Shown: positions 34,450-46,930, counted from the stretch's first letter. The stretch: DNA of 64,000 nucleotides from Triatoma infestans (GCA_011037195.1 JAAEAF010003749.1:62001-126000); one strand, 5' to 3'. Notes: a model not told the origin generated them from the letters alone. Translations and numbers: made by a program.

Positions 34450-34950
34450 AACCTCGCAGATTCGCCAAAACCCTTCTGAAATGAACTTCCCGAAAACATC
34501 TATTAATTAAAACATATATTATGAGAACATTTTTAATTTAAAGAAAATCGTTAGACCTTTTTTCGAGAAATCCAGCAAAAATCAAAAATCTAATCCGTAA
34601 ATGGCAATTTGAACTGATTTGTTTAAATTTGGAATTAGGTGGTGAAACCGTTTCTGAAGTGGCACTTTAGAGGAAAATTTAATATTCATTTCTCCCCCAG
34701 AATCAATAAAGAAAACCGCGAAAAATTGAAAATACAATTCAGTAAAGAAGCACTTTTGGTGGTGGGTCTTGATCGAAATCTTGGTGTCGGATACGATGTG
34801 TTATCTAAAGAAGTTCCGTTTCCTGCGAGATTTCGTTTTGCGAGATATTTGTTCACACACAAACAGACTATTTGCTAAAAACATTTCTGATGAATCCTGA
34901 ACTTTAAACATTTCGCGCATTCCCAATACTACCTCTTAAGAGGAAATTAG
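34450..34950 (+). mobile_element. Family C element fragment
   Basis: Blocks include GAAATGAACTTCCCGAAAAC, GAAAATCGTTAGACC, AAACCGCGAAAAATTG, AGTAAAGAAGCACTTTTGG, GCGAGATTTCGTTTTGCGAG and TTGTTCACACACAAACAG. Both terminal repeats are lost. Confidence 0.62.
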
Positions 34951-36037
34951 AAAATAATACATTAATAATTTATTTCAAAGAAAGAAACATTGGGTCAGTG
35001 GACCATAAAAACTGGTAAGTTGTTTAAAATGTCATTATTTGAAGAGGATCTTTTATATTTTAATTCAAGTTCAGTAGTGATCATTTTCAATATTTCAAAC
35101 TGAGTACGTCAATTTGTTGTTTATAAAGTTAAAGTTGGATATTTGGCTAAATTACTTTATGCAATGAATTGTTAACATCTGCTTATATGAGAGCGGGTAT
35201 TAGTGACGGATAGTAGACACAATTGGAGCCTAGAATAGGTGGGTGCGATTGTGCCGCCTCCGGGTGCCGCCCCATGCTCAGCTGGCCGCTGATTGGCCGG
35301 CTGCCCTTCCAGTTCCCTCACATTCAATCCCCCCTCACCGCACGTATACAACCAACTCTCTACTAATAAAGATTTAGACATTTTTTTAAACAATCTACCT
35401 GTAATTATTATTTTTATCCAAATCAATAGTCAATTTGAAAATCAATAGCCAATTTGAAAGATAACGATAAACTTTTTTAAATTACATTTTATTTGATTCA
35501 GCTGTTCGACCCCACATCAAATAAAGAGAACTTTTCGATTTTATAACAGTTATAATGCAATCTACCACTAAATGTATATTGTTAGCATGATGGATGAGGT
35601 AGCCGATGGTGTCTATCTACCAAATGGGCATACTTACCCTTCTCAATTATTTACAATTTATCACTCATTATAGGTATATATTCGTGCTTTTGTTTGACCA
35701 CAATTATACATAAACCCATTCAGCTAGTTCGGATTGGTCACTATTGGTGAATATACATATGCGTGTGTGTGTATTTGTATCATATAAAATATGTCTTAAT
35801 GAGGATATATCATTTTCCATCTTTTTTTGATTTATTCGCATAGACATTATTGTATCGAAGTGTCGTTGGTGTTTTTCCATAATTAATTAAAATTATAATC
35901 AATATATCACAAACTGTGTATACCACGATACAATAGCTGCTTACCCCCACTCCAACAATTTAACGTTTTGTTTATTTAACAGTCAAAAAGCAACAGTGCA
36001 GCCAACTTTGATGGAATTGTTAAATGCAAAACAAAAA
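34951..36037. other. Unclassified DNA with GC-rich island at 35185-35350
   Basis: The island contains CpG-rich tracts (GTGCCGCCTCCGGGTGCCGC) and an inverted CCAAT box (GATTGGCC) about 3.8 kb upstream of the ro ATG. An 84-codon open frame across it has no recognised domain. The remaining DNA is AT-rich. Confidence 0.45.
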
Positions 36038-37028
36038 ATCTGGTGTGAAACACTCACACAACTTTCTCTTACTCCAGTTCTCAAAATTGTAATTGACAAA
36101 TTTTATAGTTAGTATACCAAATATAATGAAATTGGTGTTTTTATGGAGAAAATCGCGAAAACTGAAAAAACTGTTCAATAAAAACGACCTTCCGGTTTAA
36201 TGATTTTCTTGGAACTCGAGATTTCGACAACATATCTAATTTTAATTAATATTATGAGCACAGTATAATTAACTATGATAGCACTTTAGAGGAAAACATA
36301 ACATCACCCCTTCTCCAAAAGTGCCCTTAATTGAATTATCCCAGAGAAATGTCATAAATAAAAGCTGTAGCTCTTTGTATGTTTAGTTTATATACGAAGT
36401 TTCAAGAAAATCGTCGGAGCCATTTTTTAGAAAATCGCGAAAAAGTGAAAAAAATCATTTAGTTAAGTGGTGAAGTAAACGCACTTCCGGTCATCCGATT
36501 TTTTTCAAACTCGGCATTTCAATAAAATATTTAATTCTAATTAACATTATTTAGATGACAGAATTTTCTAACAGGCTGAAATAGCACTTTAGATGAAAAC
36601 CTAGCCCCAGCCTTCTCCCCAAATGTGCCCTTATTTTGAGGAAAGGTTTCAAATAAAAGTTGTACCTGTTAGTATGTTTAGTGGATGTAACAAGTTTGAA
36701 AAAACGTCGGAACCATTTCTGAGAAAATCGCAATAAAGTAAAAAAAAAACTAGTAAAGTGGTACTTCCGGTTGAGGAATTTGGACTGACGTACTTCAGAT
36801 CCCATGGTGATACCTAAACGGAATATTAAGTTTCAACTTTCTACGGTTTTTCGTTTTTGAGCTATGCTGTTCACATTCATACACACACACACACACACAC
36901 ACAGACCATTTGCTAAAAGCCACTTTTTTGGACTCAGGGAACCTCAAAACGGATATTTCCGGTGAAAACTCGATATCGAAAGTTTGACACGATTACAATA
37001 CTTCCTCTTACTAGGAGTAAGAGAAAGT
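36038..37028 (+). mobile_element. Family C element, complete copy C3
   Basis: It starts ATCTGGTGTGAAACACTCAC, with terminal inverted repeats ACTTTCTCTTACTCC at about 36060 and GGAGTAAGAGAAAGT at 37014-37028. Two internal units (about 36180-36465 and 36485-36760) and an (AC)n run at 36878-36902 follow the same order as C1, so C1 and C3 are two independent insertions of the same element. Confidence 0.78.
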
Positions 37029-38381
37029 CTCTTTTACACTTCCTTCTCTTTCTGCACTTCGCCAGAATAAATTCAGATGCCCTAGAATTCCTAAAATCAA
37101 TTTTTCCAGATTAATTAGCAATTAACATTCTAAAGAAAATCGTTTCGAGAACTGAAAAAAAAAAACAATCACTAACATCGATTGATGGATATTGAGCGAA
37201 ACCATGTTAGAAGCAGTGATGTTTTATCTAACACACAGTATCATGTACAACATCCTGTGTTTTTTGTTTTGGAGACATTTTGTTCGCTCGCATAAGACAA
37301 ATGTGTCCTCTGCGAGTGAAAAGACAATTTGGAAAATTAGATACGTTCGCACTATTTTCCCTTGCAGCAAAGAGAGAGAGGTAATATAAACTGAAAATCA
37401 GTTTATACTCTCAAATATTGATATTTTATAGTAGATACCGACCGACAGAAGATACGAGATAAGTTTCTGGTCAAACACAGGACATTTTTAGGGAGGGGGC
37501 GGGAGATTCCTTTAGATTATATACACGACGTTGATGACCTCTAACAAAAAATTTTTACAGCGCTTTGAAGTAAAACGTAACTTCAGAAACCCCATAACGC
37601 TCTTAAAATTCTACAAGAACAATATTTTGAAACATAAGTGACAGGTTTATAATGTGCAATTAGTATTTAGACTGCACAGAGAATCGTTAGAGCAACTGTC
37701 CAAAACAGTCAAATCTCAAAATCAATTCAGAAACGCGCATTTTCGGTTGAACATTTTCTTCATGTAAAATAGTTGAACTTCCGGGTCGACACCCATTTTA
37801 TAGAGAGATTTTACTTTGCATGCCCCCCCCCCCCACACACACACACAAAGACTCTCCCAAAAATTAATTTTTCTGGAAATAATTTCAAATAAAAGTGGTA
37901 GGCTTCCTGTAAGTCAGTAGGCAATTTTTAAGGAAAATCTTTGAACCATTTCTAGAAAATCGCGAAAAACCAAAAAGTAATGAAGTTCCAGTACAAGCTC
38001 ATGAATTTTGACAGAAATTCATCCGGTTGACCTAAACTGTATTTAGGTAAGATTAGGTTGACCTATACTCTCTGACATTCAGATTTCGATCTAAGTGTTT
38101 CGACCGGAAGTGCGTACATTACTTTTTTTTCCAATTTTTTCATGATTTCCTCGTAAATGGCTTCAACAATTTTCTTTAAACCGGGAGGTGAAGTTGTTCG
38201 CGTTCGAGATTGTTCTCACATGCTCGCTGGATATCCACCTAAACGAACAAAATCATTCGCCGCAAGGCGCAGAATGGCTGAATAGTCGAAGTCATGGTGT
38301 AGCAGAAAAGAAAAATTCTTTAATCTCGGGACCCTTTGAACACATAAACTTTACCAAAATAAAGTTTGATTCCGAATAAAC
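37029..38381. other. Family C fragments and unclassified DNA
   Basis: About 37600-38040 is a forward family C remnant (TTTCAAATAAAAGTGGTAGG, GAAAATCGCGAAAAACC, preceded by a C run and AC repeat at 37823-37848). About 38090-38185 is a short reverse remnant (TTCGACCGGAAGTGCG, CTTCAACAATTTTCTTTAAA). Nothing else was recognised. Confidence 0.5.
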
Positions 38382-38697
38382 ATTCGCTGAGTTTCAGAGA
38401 CATTTTCCGTGGTAGCCTGCTTTATATTGTGGTCATCGACCGGTTTCGGGCGTTCGCCCATCCTCAGGATGCGTTTTTTAGACAGTGTGACAACACTGAC
38501 TCGCACAGAGCAAACTTAGTTTCACACTAACTAAGTTTCACACTAACACTAAGTTTGCTCTGTGCGAGTCTGTGTCCTGAGGATGGGCGAACGCCCGAAA
38601 CCGGTCGATGACCACAAAATAAAGCAGCTACTACGGAAAATGTCTCTGATGCTTTCCAGCTCTGCGGAACCAACCGCCACTACAAATTCGCTGAGTT
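38382..38697 (-). mobile_element. Family A foldback element A-5 with 12-bp target duplication
   Basis: The element at 38394-38685 lies between ATTCGCTGAGTT at 38382-38393 and 38686-38697. The left end reads TCAGAGACATTTTCCGTGG. The right end reads GCTCTGCGGAACCAACCGCC and ACTACAA. The sense core is CTGAGGATGGGCGAACGCCC then GAAACCGGTCGATGACCAC, and the left arm is its inverted partner. The spacer has the ACTAAGTTTCACACTAAC repeats. Confidence 0.9.
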
Positions 38698-38899
38698 ATT
38701 CAATTTTGAAATTAGAGACATTTTTATTTACTTGTCTTTTACCAATAACGGATCGACTTCCAGTTATCATTCTGTTGTGATAAATGTAAATTTACGTATA
38801 ATGGATTATTGAATGGGTGAAATTTCGAAATATGGGCAGATGAAACTCCAGATATTACATATATCACACGGAATCAGACTTTATTTTGATAAATATGTG

Positions 38900-39310
38900 G
38901 TGCGGTCTAACTAGGTGCGTATTGTTACAATGAAACATTAAACGCAGACAGGTGTCGTCATTTCTTAAGTGAAGTTCTCTCTCAGATCTGCTTGAAAATG
39001 GCTCTCTAGCACGCCGGCAACTGATGTACTTTCAGCAAGATGGATGTCCAGCACATAATGCGAGGATAAGGCGTTATCTAGATCGCACTTACCGGAGTAA
39101 ATGGATTGCCACGCCTACTCCCCAAACCTGACGCCTCTGGATTACTTCCTCCAGGAATGCTTCTTAAAAAATACATTTATGATAGCTTAAACATTGTCAC
39201 CATTGCAGACAATCTCAAAGATAGAATAATTTCAGAAGCCTGCAAAGAAATCTATTCTGATTCTGTATTGCGTGCAGTCAGTGAAAACTGGACAAAATGG
39301 GCGTAATGGG
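38900..39310 (+). pseudogene. Tc1/mariner-type DDE transposase remnant
   Basis: Frames read YNETLNADRCRHFLSEV, then YFQQDGCPAHNARIRRYL, then after a shift SPQT-TPLDYFLQE-like residues, and later ISEACKEIYSDSVLRAVSEN. The QQDG-x-PAHNAR motif carries the second catalytic Asp, and the PD-x-PLD-like tract precedes the third acidic residue. This is the C-terminal half of an IS630/Tc1/mariner superfamily transposase, with stops and at least two frameshifts. No terminal repeats were identified. Confidence 0.8.
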
Positions 39311-40444
39311 CTCAATTTTGATGATGCCAATTTTTAACAACTAATGTGAACATGTTTCTGACTACTTTGACTATAAACTCCAAAACCATGTTGAACAACA
39401 GCAATCAGAATGTAGGGAATTCAAAATTAAATATCAACGCAAATATTTAACTGATTTTTCTCGTACAACACCAAAAAAATCTATTTTTAGAATTAGTTAA
39501 ATATAATATGTGGTCCAATTTGAAATAAGAAATTTGGATTCGAAATCTCATATTTCTGCAACTTGAAATATATAATTGATCACTTATTTGGAATCCTTGT
39601 GAAAATGAAGTAGAGTTTGGATTGTTATGTTTGTTTGGCCTACTTTCCAATACAGTGCATGTTAAAATGGTCACTCTATATTATTATAGCATGTATTTGA
39701 AGAAAATGGGTTCAATGAAAGTGCAGTTTTTCCAGAAAGGTTTCTATGTTTTTCGTAATTTTCTAGTAAACAGCTCCAACTATTTTCTTTAAACTTGATA
39801 TGCAAACTGCGCTATCAAGAGAAACTGCGAGTTTCTGGGAAATCTGCAGCTTCAGATTTCAACCGCAATCCAAGTTTAATTGAAGCGCTGCGATCTTCTG
39901 CATCACAATGTAATCACCTTCAATGTGCTGTGGATATTTATATATAATATTTATATAATGGTTACAGGTAAAACTCTTTTTAGTAAAACTCCCAAGTTTG
40001 AAGTAAATTTGTTAATTATAATCATTCAACTGCAGTAAGTCATTTGAGGGCTTCAACCAGATATTCTGTAGATGGCACAAACAAGCTGGCACTTAAATGA
40101 AACCATCTTCCTACTTCTTTCTTCCGTTAGTAATTGCACTATTCCCTTCCTTTTAAAGCAATAAACATTAAATGTTAATCGGATAAAATTAAGTTAAAAA
40201 ATAAAGATATAAGAACAGTTTTGCTTGGAATAAACTTAAAAAAAAAGAAAAAGAGAAAAAAATGTAAACTTAGACGATGGAATGAATATGAAAGAGGGTG
40301 TCTGTCATATTAGTAATTCGTTTAAAGAGGTGACCCGGGTCAACATTTCTGGTGGTTTCCCCATCCACCGTCCAGCAATATTCATAGGGCTTTGTTTGCA
40401 CGAAGCTGACAAACTGCGGCTGTTATTCAATAATCATATTACGA
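39311..40444. other. AT-rich DNA with a short family C remnant
   Basis: About 39690-39860 carries reverse family C blocks (AACAGCTCCAACTATTTTCTT). No gene was seen. Confidence 0.45.
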
Positions 40445-40820
40445 TTTTATTTAACTAAATATTTATTAATAAAGTAATGATTACAACTTAGTCTCAACAA
40501 TGAAGTCCGCCTAGAGAGATAGTGAATAGTGAGAACGTAATATAAACATGTCGCCAAGTAAGTCGCTCTCTTCAGTTAGAACTGCTCTCACCAAACTATA
40601 TCTCCATTACAAGACTGAATAACTTCATCCATTTTTATTTAACTAAATATTTATTAATAAAGTAATGATAACAACTTAGTCTCAACAATGAAGTCCGCCT
40701 AGAGAGATAGTGAATAGTGAGAACGTAATATAAACATGTCGCCAAGTAAGTCGCTCTCTTCAGTTAGAACTGCTCTCACCAAACTATATCTCCATTACAA
40801 GACTGAATAACTTCATCCAT
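40445..40820. repeat. Tandem direct duplication of a 188-bp unit
   Basis: Unit 1 at 40445-40632 and unit 2 at 40633-40820 are almost identical. The one difference I saw is GATTACAAC against GATAACAAC. Each begins TTTTATTTAACTAAATATTT and ends AACTTCATCCAT. The pair abuts the downstream (3') side of the copia remnant that lies on the minus strand, so it could be related to its long terminal repeat, or be a recent local duplication. Confidence 0.93.
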
Positions 40821-40834
40821 CTGTTGTAATTATT

Positions 40835-41640
40835 TCAGAATTTCCACCTTACAAAGTCTGGACGGAAAGCCCAACTAAATATAGTACATTTACTTGTAGC
40901 AATCCTCCAAAGTTCTGGAATAAAACAAAAGTATCGATAAGTTTGAATATCAGCATGCTTCTCTTTCATTTTTTTAGCCTCTGTAATTGGAATTAATAGT
41001 CTATAAGTTGCATAATTAGCCATGGCTGCAAAACTCCTAGAAAGTGTTCCCCTATCCTCTTGTTATGAGTCCAGGCTTCAAATCGTCCAACATTACCCAA
41101 TTCATCTTGTTCCCACTATATACCCACTTCGTTTAAACAATCTATCGATTTGGAAGTAACTTTATTAAATGCCAAATATTCTTTTCTTCTATTGATTTCA
41201 ATTCTTCATCCATTGCAGTTCTCCAATTTTTGTATTCATCTGAATATCTGAACTCCCTTCTAAAACTGCGGAAAATTTATATTTGGATTGAATCTGTTTA
41301 TCTTTAAATTCACTAAGGACTCCATTCAATAAATGTATTTCTTATTTTTTTGTATATTATATTATTTAAAGTTGGATCTTTTATTTTCCAGAATCCAGAA
41401 TTAAATCTACTTTTAACTCATCGAGTACGCAACAAGTCTCGGATGAAAGACCCTCTATAGCTCTATTATCTAATTTTGATCGTTTTTCTCTATGTAGAAA
41501 AAGGCTTTACTTCCATTTACCTTCAAATGACTAACATCAGGTTTTCTTGAACTCCATATAATTCATATGGTGTTTTCTGGTGAGCTATCGTTGTTAAGCG
41601 ATTCTACAGATAGGCCACTGCTAGTACATGTATAACGCAA
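40835..41640 (-). pseudogene. Ty1/copia retrotransposon remnant (integrase end to reverse transcriptase start)
   Basis: On the minus strand, from 41640 downwards: AVAYL-NRLTTIAHQKTPYEL (end of the integrase core), EKRSKLDNRAIEG (the conserved copia KRSKLD motif), then WRTAMDEELKSIEEKNIWHL and KWVYS (start of the copia reverse transcriptase), then a further RT-like part with ANYATYRLLIPITEAKKM and HADIQT. The order is that of copia, with integrase before reverse transcriptase. There are many stops, frameshifts and deletions. The metal-binding YxDD motif is not present in the remaining part. Confidence 0.82.
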
Positions 41641-41647
41641 ACTTTTC

Positions 41648-42516
41648 ACTTCCTCTTACTCCTACCTAGTAAGAGGAAGTATTGCGATCGTGCCAGATTT
41701 TCGAAATCGACTTTTCACCGGAAATACATGCTTTGGGATCCCTTGAATACGAAAAAAGATGTTTTTAGCGAAATTTTTGGTGTTTGTGTGAACAGTATAT
41801 CTCAAAAACGAAAAGTAGCAGGAAGCTCAAACTTGGTTTTCCGTTTAGGTACTACCACTGTAGCTGACACGAAGATTTCGGACAAAATCTATAAACCGAA
41901 AATGCTACTTTACTGAATGTTTTTTCCGGTTTTTCGTGATTGTCTGGTAAACGGCTCCAAGAGTTTTTTTTATTTAAACTTCATATACTATCTGCACATA
42001 TAAATACCTATCACACTTATTTGAAAAAAATTCCGGGAAAAATTGATTTTTGTGAGGTTCTGGAGGAACAGTAGCGTTATCTTTCCTCTAAAGCACCTCT
42101 TCGGTGTGATATATGGTTTTACTGCCTACATAATATTAATACACATTAGGAGCATTGATAGAATTCCACTTTTGAAGAACAACTATTAACCAAAAGTCGG
42201 ATTTTACATAATATGTTTTTGTATTTTTTAGGAATTTTCTCGAAAGTAGTTACAACGATTTTCTTTAAACTTGGAATCCTTGCTCCATTGACAGAAATGT
42301 AACACTTCTACTTGAAACATTTTTCAGAATAAATTGTTTTTAGAGGGGAAATAGAGATCTGTCAATTAGTTTAAATTTAAATTTGCACAAGCTTTCTTGG
42401 TTAGAGCTCTCCACTTAAGGCTGCTCAGGTGAAATCCCCACCACCGTTTTCATGATAAAATTTCTTGATTAAATTGTATAATTGGAGTAAGAGAGTAAGA
42501 GAGTTTTACACCAGAT
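41648..42516 (-). mobile_element. Family C element, copy C4, reverse orientation
   Basis: The left edge is CTTCCTCTTACTCCTACCTA then AGGAAGTATTGCGATCGTGC, the reverse complement of the family right end. The right edge is GGAGTAAGAGAGTAAGAGAG then TTTTACACCAGAT, the reverse complement of the ATCTGGTGT left end. Internal blocks run in reverse order (AAAACGAAAAGTAGCAGG, TTTTCCGTTTAGGTAC). The finding of both ends in reverse confirms the element boundaries used for C1-C3. Confidence 0.75.
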
Positions 42517-44020
42517 TTTTTCCAATTGTGAATCTTCACAAGAAACAGCTCCAGGATTTTCTTTAAACTTGCAATGTCAACTGCTCATACATAATCTTAA
42601 CTTTTTCATTTTTCTGAAAAATTTATTTTGGACGGTGTCGGAAAATCTGTGATTAGGTTTAACTTAGACTGGTTAGTATTTTGGCTGGGGGGGTCACAGA
42701 GACGATGCCATAATATGTATACCCTAAGAACCAACCAGCTTAATCCCCACCACTATATTTCATGCTCAGAACCCTTTAGTAAAAGTTCCACGCTTGAAGA
42801 CAATTTTTCAATTTCTATTTAATAATCGCATTATGAGAACATTGTTTGAGTGTTTGCTACCAGATTTTGTTTTAACCTGAACCAGGTTATTTTTGCAGCA
42901 TACGCACAATTAAAGTTATTAAATGTGGCTTTCATATAAAGCTAAGTTCCAAATTTAAAATCCACTTTAACTTACTGAAATACTTAGTTCTGTAAATGTG
43001 TCAGAGTATTTGGTCCACACTCTTATATCGTAGAACTCTTACATCGCAGTAATGGTAGAATAGAACACAACCAGGAAGAAGGATTACGCAAACAAGTTTC
43101 CGGATACTTTATTTTAGTTGATGAAATACAATTAAGTTTGCTCCAAGTGGTGCCCAATTAGCGGTCACACAGCCATTCTGCAATGTCTATTAAACAATGC
43201 CATTATGCAAATATGTTAACATATGAATTATGAAAAAGGAAAAAATCTACAACACTAATTAATGTGACAATTATCCCAATAAAATCACTGGCAAAAGTTG
43301 TTTTTTTTTAAAAAAAAGTTGTAATCTATAATATTTAATGTAAAAAACAATGTTGCCACCTTTCAATTAAAAAAATTTTAAGATTTGGATAAAATTGCTA
43401 AAATATGTAAAGTAGAAGTTCTTAAATTAAATATTTGTTTTAACATTTTAAAATCAATTTAACAATATATTAAATACCAGAAAACATAATATAATGTTTG
43501 TTGCTTAACTGTATTCAACGGTAATGGCGAACCTATGCACAAAAATAAGTACAAAAAGTGGTAAGTGGTATGTACAAAAATTTAACATGAATGCATTGCA
43601 AAAGATATCAGCTAGCTTCACACACACATTCGCCATTGTTCTACAACATGCTGGAATGCAATGTAGCGTTCTCCTAATGGTAACCGGAAACTTCATACTA
43701 TTGCTCTGAAGGTAAGCTTCTCCTTTTTAATGGTCAACCTTCTTTTACAGGTAACCATCCATGTTTACCTCTTTTTTATATGAATTTTTAAGAAGGTTCG
43801 CTGATATAGAAAAAATATATTTAAAGTCCTTTAATAACTTTCGTTCAGTTACTAACGCTCGCTGAAATCGTGTGTGTAAAAGTGGTAATTTTTCTCTTGT
43901 CAAATAAATGACTATTGTTAGCAGACATGCGCTTTTTCTTTTTGCAATTCCCAGGAATTTAAACTTTTCATAAATTTCAAATTTGTCTGAAATTTTAGTT
44001 GCCTTCAATAATATATTAAT
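42517..44020. other. AT-rich DNA, no recognised gene
   Basis: A weak family C-like remnant lies at 42530-42700. An open stretch at 43524-43709 (+) has no recognisable motif. Confidence 0.45.
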
Positions 44021-44149
44021 TTGTGCTTCACTAGCTGCTGCACTCTATGTAGGAAAGTGCTTATTTGTGCGCCATTAGCTGCTGCACTCTATGTAGGAAA
44101 GTGTTGTTTGTGCTCCACTAGCTGCTGCTGCACTCTATGTAAGAAAATG
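44021..44149 (+). repeat. Minisatellite, three copies of a 43-46 bp unit
   Basis: Each unit contains AGCTGCTGCACTCTATGTA followed by GGAAAGTG and a TTTGTGC spacer, starting near 44033, 44077 and 44120. The last unit has an extra CTG triplet. A short open frame crosses it (Cys-rich), but the periodicity is not a multiple of three throughout, so it is probably not coding. Confidence 0.8.
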
Positions 44150-44574
44150 GGAAGCAATCATGTTTTAATAGATCAGATTTTTTCGAGTATTATGGATACA
44201 ATTAGTAAGTAAATGCCCATTTTCTTTAGTATTTCATATTTGACCAAAATATAGTCCATTTAATTTATATTAACCCAAATAATTAACATGGTCGAACCAG
44301 ATCGGATTTATTTCATTGATTTTTAGTGGTTGGAAGACAAAACGGTTTTAAAACTTTATGTTAGCGTTCAGCACCAATTGTAGGATTCTGACTGCAATAA
44401 ACAAAACAAAGCTAGATTATTGAAACTATTTACTACTACAAACAATAACTAGCAAGTCAGTTAATAAGAGATTGATCCATTTCTTAACCACATTCCACTT
44501 CCTTATTTTGCAATCGATTCCATTTATTTGATTTTATTTGTACCGCATGCTAAATTATTTGTTATTTGTCATTT

Positions 44575-44892
44575 ATCATTTATTTCAAGGAAAATATTGC
44601 CACCTTGTCAGACACAAAGCAAAATGTAGATTTTAAATCTTTAAATATACACAGAGATGTACTTAAAGGTTCCCATACTAGGTTTAAAACATTTTTAAGT
44701 GGATTAAATGAAAATAAGCTTGACATTAGTCTTCTTAAGATTAAACTAGAAAAACTAGAGCCATTATGGGACAGATTTAATGATGTACAATCCAATATAG
44801 AACTAGTAGATCCTGAAATTGGAAATATAGGCGGTGAAAGAGAACATTTCGAAGATGAATTTTGTTTCTATGTATGTAATGCTAGGGAGAGT
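44575..44892 (+). pseudogene. Retrotransposon gag N-terminal scrap, BEL/Pao-like
   Basis: An open stretch of about 100 codons reads DVLKGSHTRFKTFLSGLNEN, then KLDISLLKIKLEKLEPLWDR, FNDVQSNIEL and GEREHFEDEFCFY. A helix-rich 'RxxxKGxxTRFxxFLxxL' start, an 'LxxKLExLEPLWxxFxxVQxxIE' core and a 'ExEREHFEDxFF' end are typical of the N-terminal gag region of arthropod BEL/Pao elements. No protease follows and the frame stops at 44893. Confidence 0.72.
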
Positions 44893-46190
44893 TAACTGGA
44901 AAACAGGTAATTAATAATAATTACGATAACCGTTCAATAAAATCAAGCATTTCAGGGTCCCTCAGAAGTAGTGTTGAGTTCCCAAAAATTAACCTTCAAA
45001 ACTGTGCGGGTAAGTGGGAACTCCGTTCAATCAGAGAGGAATTCAATTCTTTAAGAGATGCAAAGAGGATTTAGCACCCATATAAAAATTCAGATCCTTA
45101 TTAGGGCGTTAAGAGGAGATGTCGTTCTATCAATGAATACAATAGCAAAGCACACCTCGGACATACAATACTTAAATTATCTTTATTCCCTTGTATTTGT
45201 TTATTTTTTACTAGAAACATGATCTTATTTTAAATTTTTAGAGGTGAAGAAAAAGCACTTTTATATTTTATAACTCGACGTTTTTATTTTTTGAGTATAT
45301 TGTTTTTTCGCTGTAAGTTTATTTTGAAATTTATATTATATTAATTATAATTTTGCTTTTTTAAAACTTTATTTAAAATTTAATTAGTACGTAGTTTCCC
45401 TGTTACATTTGTTTTTTATTTCATCTACAGTTTTGTTTAACCTGAATTTTTATTCTATATTTGTATAACATTCTTTGTAACATTTGTATACATTTTCTTT
45501 ACTCTGTTGTTTTCTTTTCTTTTTAATTTTTCGCTGTGCAATGATTTAAATTATTAAAGGGTCTATATCTTCTATACATTACAAATAAATAAATTTTTCC
45601 TCTTCACTGAATGTGTTAGTTGATGATAACACCGCTAGGATCGACTAAGCCCTATCACAATTTCAGATACTACTAAATTCTCTTGCTTTATTATATTATG
45701 TATTAATTTATGATATCATTGCCAGATCAGTGCACTATCACAATTCCAGCGACCATTGACCATGTTTAGTAATTCTTCTTCACTGACTCTATTAGCAATA
45801 ATATCGCCAATATATTGGAAAAGAGTGACCAACATTATTACCTGTAACTATAAATTCTCCTATTATTAAAAATTGTAGAATTGATGGTATTACGGTTAGA
45901 TATTTACGGCTGGATTTCATATAAATCTTTCTACTAATTATTCTTTCTACTTTCTCTTTCGGTTTACGGGCATAACAGAAAATATTGCGTTTTTGTGTCA
46001 AATGTTTGAAATTAAGTTTTCCATTGAATGTCGTCCTGTTTACAATTATCACTTACTTCCACTTATTATCACATTATCACACTTACTCGTTTAAATTGCA
46101 AAACCCTTTAATTGCCAGCGAACTCTACAACAAAATTTCAATTGCTTTAAACATAAAAAATCGATAAATTATGCTTGTGAACAGATCCTC
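44893..46190. other. AT-rich DNA between retroelement scraps
   Basis: No conserved retroelement motif was recognised between the gag and integrase scraps. If they belong to one insertion, most of pol has been deleted. Runs of T/A dominate 45180-45600. Confidence 0.45.
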
Positions 46191-46599
46191 CAAGGTCCTT
46201 TCATGGAACCTTTCCAAGGAACTTTTGTTCAAAGTTGGAGTGTATCGTAGAAAACTGAAATTCAGCAGCTTGTTTAAACTACCTTTGGAAATTGCTAACT
46301 TACTTGAGAACCCAGCAGACTCGAAGTCTAGAAGCTGATAAATTTCTATAAGACAAACTCTGGTAAAACAGACATAATGGCTAAAGAGATATACAGAAGA
46401 TTAGTGTACTAACGTCTTGCATCAGTAGCAGACCTTCATGAAGCAAAGAATCTAACTAAAGCCCATACAATAACTGTCGCATTCAATTGAATGATGATCG
46501 ACTGAATATTCCCTTCATAGGCTGACATTAACAATTTATCTTATATACCAAGATTCTATAAAAATTGAAAAGCATCTCTTAAAATACCAAAAACTAATC

Positions 46600-46930
46600 A
46601 TAAGATATTTTACAAGCAGCGAATTCTATTTTGCAAAAACGCCATGCCTTAAGGAAGCTCAAAAACAAAAGTTTCCATCGAATATGGATTACTCTCTGTA
46701 ACAGCAAAGATATTAATAAAAGATCCAATATTGTAGGTCTTGATTCCTACATTTCTGGACTTATTAGAATAGACGGACGCTTACAAAATGCTCATATCAC
46801 TGACAATCAAAAACCTACTATAATATTGAATATGGTCCTGCGATCACAGCACTCATTACTAACGAAATTCATGGTCTATTTCTGCATGTTGGTCAAATCT
46901 CATTATTGTATAAATTAAGAGACAAAATTT
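46600..46930 (+). pseudogene. BEL/Pao pol scrap, region before the integrase core
   Basis: An open frame reads ALRKLKNKSFHR, then SKDINKRSNIVGLDSYISGL and IRIDGRLQNAHITDNQKPTI. The order L-x-x-LxxxxxxxGLIRxxGRLQNAxxxxxQKxPIIL, followed by HSLLTK, is the zinc-binding lead-in to BEL/Pao integrases. No catalytic DDE residues remain. Confidence 0.72.
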
